Shown here piece after piece: positions 59,921-64,000 of a stretch of 64,000 nucleotides of DNA. A program made the translations under genes and the position numbers. Positions within the stretch are counted from its first letter, which is position 1, and each line of letters starts with the position of its first letter. The notes below the pieces were generated by a model. The model searched no databases and was not told where the DNA came from. It saw nothing but the letters and a program-made list of their open reading frames with translations. The DNA comes from Polynucleobacter sp. JS-JIR-II-50 (GTDB lineage Bacteria > Pseudomonadota > Gammaproteobacteria > Burkholderiales > Burkholderiaceae), in NCBI RefSeq assembly GCF_018687895.1, contig NZ_CP061307.1, forward strand, positions 62,001 to 126,000. The letters run 5' to 3'.

Positions 59921-60694
59921 ATGAAACAAATTCTGCAAACTTTGATGGGCGTCTGCCAAGCAACAGTATTGGTTGCGGCCCTGGGCTTTGGCGTTAGCGC
60001 CAATGCAAATGAAGGAGGCTTTCCTTTAGATCAAGCCCCTAATCGCGTTAGTAACAATGCTTCATTGCAAAATGGTGCAAAGTTATTTGTGAACTACTGC
60101 TTGAACTGCCATGCAGCCGCAAGCATGCGTTACAACCGTTTGCGCGACATTGGCTTGACCGATCAACAAATCAAAGACAACCTCATTTTGACTGATGCCA
60201 AAGTAGGTGATTTGATGACCATCTCAATGACGCCAAAAGAAGCTAAAGCTTGGTTTGGTAAGACGCCGCCTGACTTATCAGTTGAGGCGCGTGCTCGTGG
60301 AACGGACTGGCTTTACACCTACTTCCGTACCTTTTATAAAGATGACACGACCCAAACTGGTTGGAATAATTTGGTCTACCCTAAAGTCGGTATGCCACAC
60401 GTTCTCTGGCAGTTGCAAGGTGAGCGTGCTGCCAAGTTTGAAGAGCACAAAGACCCACATGACCCAAGCAGAACAGAAGAAGTCTTTGTTGGCTTTGAGC
60501 AGTTAACTCCCGGCAAAATGAGCACACAAGAGTATGACGACAATATCGCCGACTTAGTTGCTTTCATGTCATGGATGGCTGAGCCTGTGCAGTTAGAGCG
60601 TAAGCGCCTTGGTGTAATAGTGCTCTTATTCTTGGCAATCTTTACCCTGTTGGCTTGGCGCTTGAATAAAGCCTATTGGAAAGATATTCACTAA
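59921..60694 (+). CDS. petC: cytochrome c1
   Basis: A 257-residue haem c subunit of complex III. A cleaved signal peptide (to about residue 28, ANA-NE), the haem motif CLNCH (Cys60, Cys63, His64), DLMTISMTP region, a Met ligand-bearing segment and a C-terminal membrane anchor (about 229-248, LGVIVLLFLAIFTLLAWRL). It ends the petABC operon before a hairpin. Confidence 0.97.
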   Translation: MKQILQTLMGVCQATVLVAALGFGVSANANEGGFPLDQAPNRVSNNASLQNGAKLFVNYCLNCHAAASMRYNRLRDIGLTDQQIKDNLILTDAKVGDLMTISMTPKEAKAWFGKTPPDLSVEARARGTDWLYTYFRTFYKDDTTQTGWNNLVYPKVGMPHVLWQLQGERAAKFEEHKDPHDPSRTEEVFVGFEQLTPGKMSTQEYDDNIADLVAFMSWMAEPVQLERKRLGVIVLLFLAIFTLLAWRLNKAYWKDIH

Positions 60695-60703
60695 TAGAAT
60701 TTG

Positions 60704-60727
60704 ATGGGTCCTGAGGCTAGGACCCAT
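60704..60727 (+). terminator. petC 3' hairpin without U tract
   Basis: ATGGGTCCT (60704-60712), loop GAGGCT, AGGACCCAT (60719-60727): a perfect 9-bp stem 9 bases after the petC stop. No T run follows, so it may stabilise the petABC 3' end or act with Rho rather than terminate alone. A weak promoter (TTAACG at 60740-60745, TATTGA at 60763-60768, spacing 17) lies between it and sspA. Confidence 0.5.
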
Positions 60728-60793
60728 TGGTGAAAAGATTTAACGCTGATGTGCGTTTGTTGTATTGAAGTAGAAATTTAAGGAAATAAATTT

Positions 60794-61405
60794 ATGATGG
60801 TGTTGTACTCGGGTACTAACTGCCCATTCTCGCAACGCTGCCGTTTGGTGCTTTTTGAAAAAGGCATGGATTTTGAAATCCGCGATGTCGACTTGTTCAA
60901 CAAGCCTGAAGACATTTCGGTAATGAACCCTTACGGCCAAGTGCCTATCTTGGTTGAGCGTGACCTAATTTTGTATGAGTCCAACATCATCAATGAATAT
61001 ATTGATGAGCGTTTTCCTCATCCACAATTAATGCCACCTGATCCAGTAGCACGCGCACGCGCACGCCTCTTTCTCTTCAATTTTGAGAAAGAATTGTTTG
61101 TGCACGTAGCTGCTCTGGAAAATGAAAAAGGTAAAGCGGCTGAAAAGACTCATGAAAAAGCGCGTTTAGCGATTCGTGATCGTTTGACTCAGTTGGCACC
61201 GATTTTTGTTAAAAACAAATACATGTTGGGCGATGAGTTCTCTATGCTGGACGTAGCGATTGCGCCATTGTTGTGGCGTCTTGAGCATTACGGCATTGAT
61301 CTGTCTCGCAATGCAGCGGCTTTGCTGAAATATGCTGAGCGCATTTTTAGCAGACCTGCGTACATCGAGGCTTTGACTCCTTCTGAGAAGGTAATGCGCC
61401 GCTAA
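60794..61405 (+). CDS. sspA: stringent starvation protein A
   Basis: A 203-residue GST-fold protein that associates with RNA polymerase in proteobacteria. TNCPFSQRCRLVLFEKGMDFEI (residues 8-29) is the thioredoxin-like half, followed by NPYGQVPILVERDLILYESNIINEYIDERFPHPQL-type features (residues 43-77) and a helical C-terminal domain. AAGGAAAT precedes the ATG. petABC-sspA-sspB is a common betaproteobacterial and gammaproteobacterial arrangement. Confidence 0.95.
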   Translation: MMVLYSGTNCPFSQRCRLVLFEKGMDFEIRDVDLFNKPEDISVMNPYGQVPILVERDLILYESNIINEYIDERFPHPQLMPPDPVARARARLFLFNFEKELFVHVAALENEKGKAAEKTHEKARLAIRDRLTQLAPIFVKNKYMLGDEFSMLDVAIAPLLWRLEHYGIDLSRNAAALLKYAERIFSRPAYIEALTPSEKVMRR

Positions 61406-61434
61406 GCATTTTTAGCGGTACATGACTCGTCGGC

Positions 61435-61842
61435 ATGTCTGACATTCCAAGTAATAAACCGTATCTAATCCGTGCCCTACATCAGTGGTGCACGGATTTT
61501 GGTTTTACGCCTTTCATAGCGGTTTTTGTGGATGCTAGGGTAGAAGTGCCCATGGAATTTGTGAAGAACGATGAGATTGTTCTGAATCTTTCCCTGGAGG
61601 CATGCCATCAGCTTGCGATAGAAAACGATTGGATCAGCTTCCAAGCGCGATTTGGCGGTATTCCAAGAAAGATCATGGTCCCAGTCACCCATGTTCTAGC
61701 AATCTACGCCAGGGAAAATGGTCAAGGGATGTCTTTCCCGTTTGATCCTGCCCAGGCCCGAGATCTACATATTGCTGACTCGACCGATGGCGCCCCTGAA
61801 AAGCCCAAAACCACAAGACCATCCTTGACGATTGTGAAATAG
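61435..61842 (+). CDS. sspB: ClpXP adaptor SspB
   Basis: A 135-residue adaptor that delivers ssrA-tagged proteins to ClpXP. KPYLIRALHQWCTDFGFTPFI (residues 8-28), LNLSLEACHQLAIENDWISFQARFGG and IMVPVTHVLAIYARENGQGM form the peptide-binding core; the C-terminal PSLTIVK is the ClpX-binding tail (LxxVK-like). The start follows sspA by 29 bases. Confidence 0.95.
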   Translation: MSDIPSNKPYLIRALHQWCTDFGFTPFIAVFVDARVEVPMEFVKNDEIVLNLSLEACHQLAIENDWISFQARFGGIPRKIMVPVTHVLAIYARENGQGMSFPFDPAQARDLHIADSTDGAPEKPKTTRPSLTIVK

Positions 61843-61860
61843 GATAAAATATCAACCGTT

Positions 61861-61936
61861 GCCCCTTTAGCTCATCTGGTAGAGCAACTGATTTGTAATC
61901 AGTAGGTGGTCTGTTCGAGTCGGACAAGGGGCACCA
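61861..61936 (+). tRNA. tRNA-Thr (TGT anticodon)
   Basis: A 76-base tRNA with CCA encoded. Acceptor stem GCCCCTT (61861-61867) pairs with AAGGGGC (61926-61932), discriminator A then CCA (61934-61936). The anticodon arm ACTGA/TCAGT (61887-61891, 61899-61903) frames TTTGTAA with anticodon TGT at 61894-61896; the T arm has GTTCGAGTC. It reads ACA codons. A TTGACG at 61825-61830 inside the sspB end could be its -35. Confidence 0.96.
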
Positions 61937-61942
61937 AATTCT

Positions 61943-61976
61943 AAAAGCTTCTAGGCAAACACTTAGAAGCTTTTTT
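61943..61976 (+). terminator. rho-independent terminator after tRNA-Thr
   Basis: AAAAGCTTCTA (61943-61953) and TAGAAGCTTTT (61964-61974) form a perfect 11-bp stem with a 10-base loop, ending in a six-T run. It lies 6 bases after the tRNA and separates it from the glycosyltransferase gene. Confidence 0.92.
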
Positions 61977-62018
61977 CATTTGCATTGGCTCTTTTGGTTA
62001 ATCAATTAGAATTTTCAT

Positions 62019-63890
62019 ATGCATGCACTGATTAATAATTTGATGACCCTGGCTGTTGGCTATCTCCAAAATGGGGATTTAGTTGGTGCGGAAAAATTAT
62101 TAAAACAGTCTCTGACTGTAGCCCCCAGAAATTCAGAGGCATTGCGCTTGTTGGGAGTGACGTATGCCTTCAAAAAGGATTTGCAGGAGGCATTAAAAGC
62201 GCTAGATAAGGCAATCAAGATCGATCCTAACAATTGGCTAGCCCATAGCAATCGCGGTAATGTTCTAAAGGATCTTAATCAATTTGATGCGGCATTAAAA
62301 AGCTATGACAGGACTATTGCTTTGCAGCCAAGCTATGCCGAGGCTTACAACAATAAAGGCAATCTTTACCAAGATCTGAAACGATATGAAGAGGCGATCA
62401 GAAGCTATGATCAGGCAATTGCTTTGCAGCCAAATTATGCTGAGGCATATAGCAATGCAGGTAACGTCCTTAATAAATTAAATTTACTTGATTTATCTTT
62501 AAATGCGCATGAAAAAGCAATGCATTTAGGTGGAGATAATGTAGCTGCCTATATAAGCTGCAAGATGCAACTATGCGATTGGGGTGGAATTCAGGAGCAA
62601 CTTCAAAAAATAGAGAATGGCGATATTGCGCGTAAAGATTTATTTTACCCATTTCATGCCTTGTCCATCTGCAATTCCCCTGATGTGCTCAAAGATGTTA
62701 CCGAGTGCTATATGAGGTCTCAATATCCAGACAAAAGAGAACTGCGTGAGTTTGATAAAGCCATAAAAAATGAAAAAATTCGTATTGGATACTTTTCGCC
62801 AGATTTTAGAAATCATGCCGTCTCATTTTTGATCGCTGGATTAATTGAGGCGCATGATAAGGATAGATTTGAGTTAATTGCCTTTTCTATGGGTGCAGAT
62901 GAGTCTGATGAAATGCGCGAACGCCTAAAAGGCAGTTTCAATCAATTTATAGACATATCTTCAAAAAGCGATCTTCAGGCTGCTAAGCTGGTAAGAGAGA
63001 TGAAAGTAGACATTGGAATTGATCTTGGTGGGATTACGCAGAACTCGCGCCCGAGTATTTTTGCTTATCGCGCAGCCCCAATTCAGATTGGCTATCTTGG
63101 TTATTTGGGTACTATGGGCGCTCCATATTATGACTACATCATTGCTGATGAGGTCATTATTCCCGCGGAATACAGAGATGCATATTCAGAAAAAATCATC
63201 TATCTTCCAAGCTATCAAGCGAACGATCCTAAGCGCGAGATTTCAGATCGGATATTTACTAGAGAAGAGTTTGGAATTCCAAAAGAGTCATTCGTTTATT
63301 GTTGTTTTAACAATAATTACAAATTTACCCCATCTATTTTGGATAGTTGGTCAAAGATCCTACTGCAGGTAGGTAAAGGTATCATGCTCCTTCATGCAGA
63401 AAGCGATACAGTTAAAAAGAATCTATTGTCTGAATTTAAAGCTCGCGGAATCGATTCCTCTCGAATCTTTTTTGCTGAGCGCCTACCTCGAGCAGAGTAT
63501 CTATCTCGCTATCGCATAGCAAACTTATTTTTGGATACATCCCCCTACAATGCTGGGACTACTGCAAGTGATGCCCTTTGGGCTGGTCTGCCTGTACTTA
63601 CCTTCCTCGGAAGAACATTTTCAGCAAGAATGGGTGGAAGTCTATTAAGGGCCATTGGCTTGCCTGAGCTGATTTGTGATTCGCAGAAAGCGTATGAGGA
63701 CTTAGCAATTGCACTTGGACTAAATCCATCGAGATGTACTGACATCAGAGAGAAATTAGCCGCCAATCGATTGAATACACCTCTATTTGATATCAGAGGA
63801 TTTGCTGCAAGTTTAGAGCTGGGATTAAGTCAGGCGCACGAAAGACTTTTATGTGACACAGCCCCAGATCATATATTCGTTAATCCATAA
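62019..63890 (+). CDS. TPR-OGT family glycosyltransferase (GT41)
   Basis: A 623-residue cytoplasmic protein with full bacterial OGT/SPINDLY layout. TPR units fill about residues 5-170, including two nearly equal 34-residue units (SYDRTIALQPSYAEAYNNKG and SYDQAIALQPNYAEAYSNAG). The GT41 domain (about 250-610) has GYFSPDFRNHAVS with His266, FNNNYKFTPSI with Lys435 and DTSPYNAGTTASDALWAGLP (about 507-526), matching the catalytic and UDP-binding regions of OGT. Donor and acceptor are unknown; related proteins modify surface proteins or glycans. It directly follows the tRNA-Thr terminator. Confidence 0.92.
   Translation: MHALINNLMTLAVGYLQNGDLVGAEKLLKQSLTVAPRNSEALRLLGVTYAFKKDLQEALKALDKAIKIDPNNWLAHSNRGNVLKDLNQFDAALKSYDRTIALQPSYAEAYNNKGNLYQDLKRYEEAIRSYDQAIALQPNYAEAYSNAGNVLNKLNLLDLSLNAHEKAMHLGGDNVAAYISCKMQLCDWGGIQEQLQKIENGDIARKDLFYPFHALSICNSPDVLKDVTECYMRSQYPDKRELREFDKAIKNEKIRIGYFSPDFRNHAVSFLIAGLIEAHDKDRFELIAFSMGADESDEMRERLKGSFNQFIDISSKSDLQAAKLVREMKVDIGIDLGGITQNSRPSIFAYRAAPIQIGYLGYLGTMGAPYYDYIIADEVIIPAEYRDAYSEKIIYLPSYQANDPKREISDRIFTREEFGIPKESFVYCCFNNNYKFTPSILDSWSKILLQVGKGIMLLHAESDTVKKNLLSEFKARGIDSSRIFFAERLPRAEYLSRYRIANLFLDTSPYNAGTTASDALWAGLPVLTFLGRTFSARMGGSLLRAIGLPELICDSQKAYEDLAIALGLNPSRCTDIREKLAANRLNTPLFDIRGFAASLELGLSQAHERLLCDTAPDHIFVNP
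62301..62504 (+). repeat. two tandem 102-bp units within the TPR region
   Basis: Units start with AGCTATGA at 62301 and 62403, exactly 102 bases (34 codons) apart, and share TTGCTTTGCAGCCAA and long further stretches. Conservation at DNA level, not only protein level, suggests a recent internal TPR duplication. Confidence 0.6.
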
Positions 63891-64000
63891 CAAGATAGGT
63901 GATGCTATAAAAGTTCAATTTATTGTAGCTACTAGAGTTAGCCTAGAAGATTTTTATTTAAAGACGGCCACGGGGAAATCTTTAGCGCTATATCAATCTG
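63853..64000 (+). CDS. start of an unidentified protein, cut by the window end
   Basis: An open frame without stop runs to the window edge. From base 63907 it reads IKVQFIVATRVSLEDFYLKT and on to TGKSLALYQS, which looks like a genuine protein N-terminus. No ATG is in frame. AGGTGA (63897-63902) would suit a start at the ATA of 63907; the nearest standard start upstream is GTG 63853, inside the preceding gene. The start is therefore uncertain. The family is not recognised; context suggests a glycan-related gene. Confidence 0.4.
   Translation, partial: MTQPQIIYSLIHNKIGDAIKVQFIVATRVSLEDFYLKTATGKSLALYQS

Noticed and set aside
61861..64000. Genomic island integrated at tRNA-Thr
   Set aside because: No integrase and no repeated tRNA 3' end are visible in the window; the downstream DNA would be needed to support this.

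Overview
The window is a continuous 64 kb piece of a betaproteobacterial chromosome. Gene order (S10/spc/alpha ribosomal block; hemB-engB-cytochrome c4; lysA-lptM/cyaY; aroB-aroK-secretin; mrcA; gltBD; mlaFEDACB-ABC-bolA-murA-his-tat; petABC-sspAB), the C-terminal motif of the porin and a moderate, slightly AT-leaning base composition point to Burkholderiaceae, most likely Polynucleobacter. This assignment rests on gene order and protein look, not on a database search. Coding density is very high and no gap reaches 300 bases.

Layout. 1-9.4 kb: end of the S10 operon (rpmC, rpsQ), then the spc operon (rplN to secY, infA, rpmJ) and the alpha operon (rpsM, rpsK, rpsD, rpoA, rplQ), closed by a strong terminator. 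9.4-22 kb: cutA-dsbD, hemB-engB (minus), a diheme cytochrome c, lysA-lptM (minus) divergent from cyaY, then aroB-aroK-secretin-PilP/GspC-like membrane protein (minus) and mrcA (PBP1A). A REP-associated tyrosine transposase (RAYT) lies between mrcA and gltBD. 22.8-29.1 kb: glutamate synthase gltBD. 29.1-36.1 kb: phospholipid transport operon mlaFEDACB with an extra ABC-2 exporter pair, bolA/ibaG and murA. 36.1-45.7 kb: histidine genes hisGD, an inverted hisC, hisBHAF, a hicAB toxin-antitoxin pair on the other strand, then hisIE-hinT-tatABC. 45.7-57.7 kb: a Sel1-like repeat protein, a general porin, a TPR-GT9-type glycosyltransferase, a glutamate/aspartate ABC transporter (gltIJKL), and a minus-strand mscL-SPINDLY/OGT-like-DegS-like operon. 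57.8-61.9 kb: cytochrome bc1 (petABC), sspAB, tRNA-Thr(TGT). 62-64 kb: a complete TPR-GT41 glycosyltransferase and the beginning of another gene.

Most of the window is core metabolism and envelope biology: the outer-membrane lipid asymmetry system, peptidoglycan synthesis (murA, mrcA), LPS assembly (lptM), protein export (secY, tatABC) and envelope proteolysis. The Rieske protein just downstream of tatABC's neighbourhood carries a twin-arginine signal and is the obvious Tat client.

The less ordinary parts are three TPR-glycosyltransferase genes within about 15 kb, one of them in an apparent operon with mscL and a DegS-like protease; the his locus split by an inverted hisC and by hicAB; a short secretin lacking adjacent pilMNO but coupled to a one-TM coiled-coil protein with a PilP/GspC-like tail; and several small regulatory structures (S10/spc junction hairpins, an rpsD leader hairpin, a hairpin covering the mlaF ribosome binding site, and a 14-bp palindrome before gltI).
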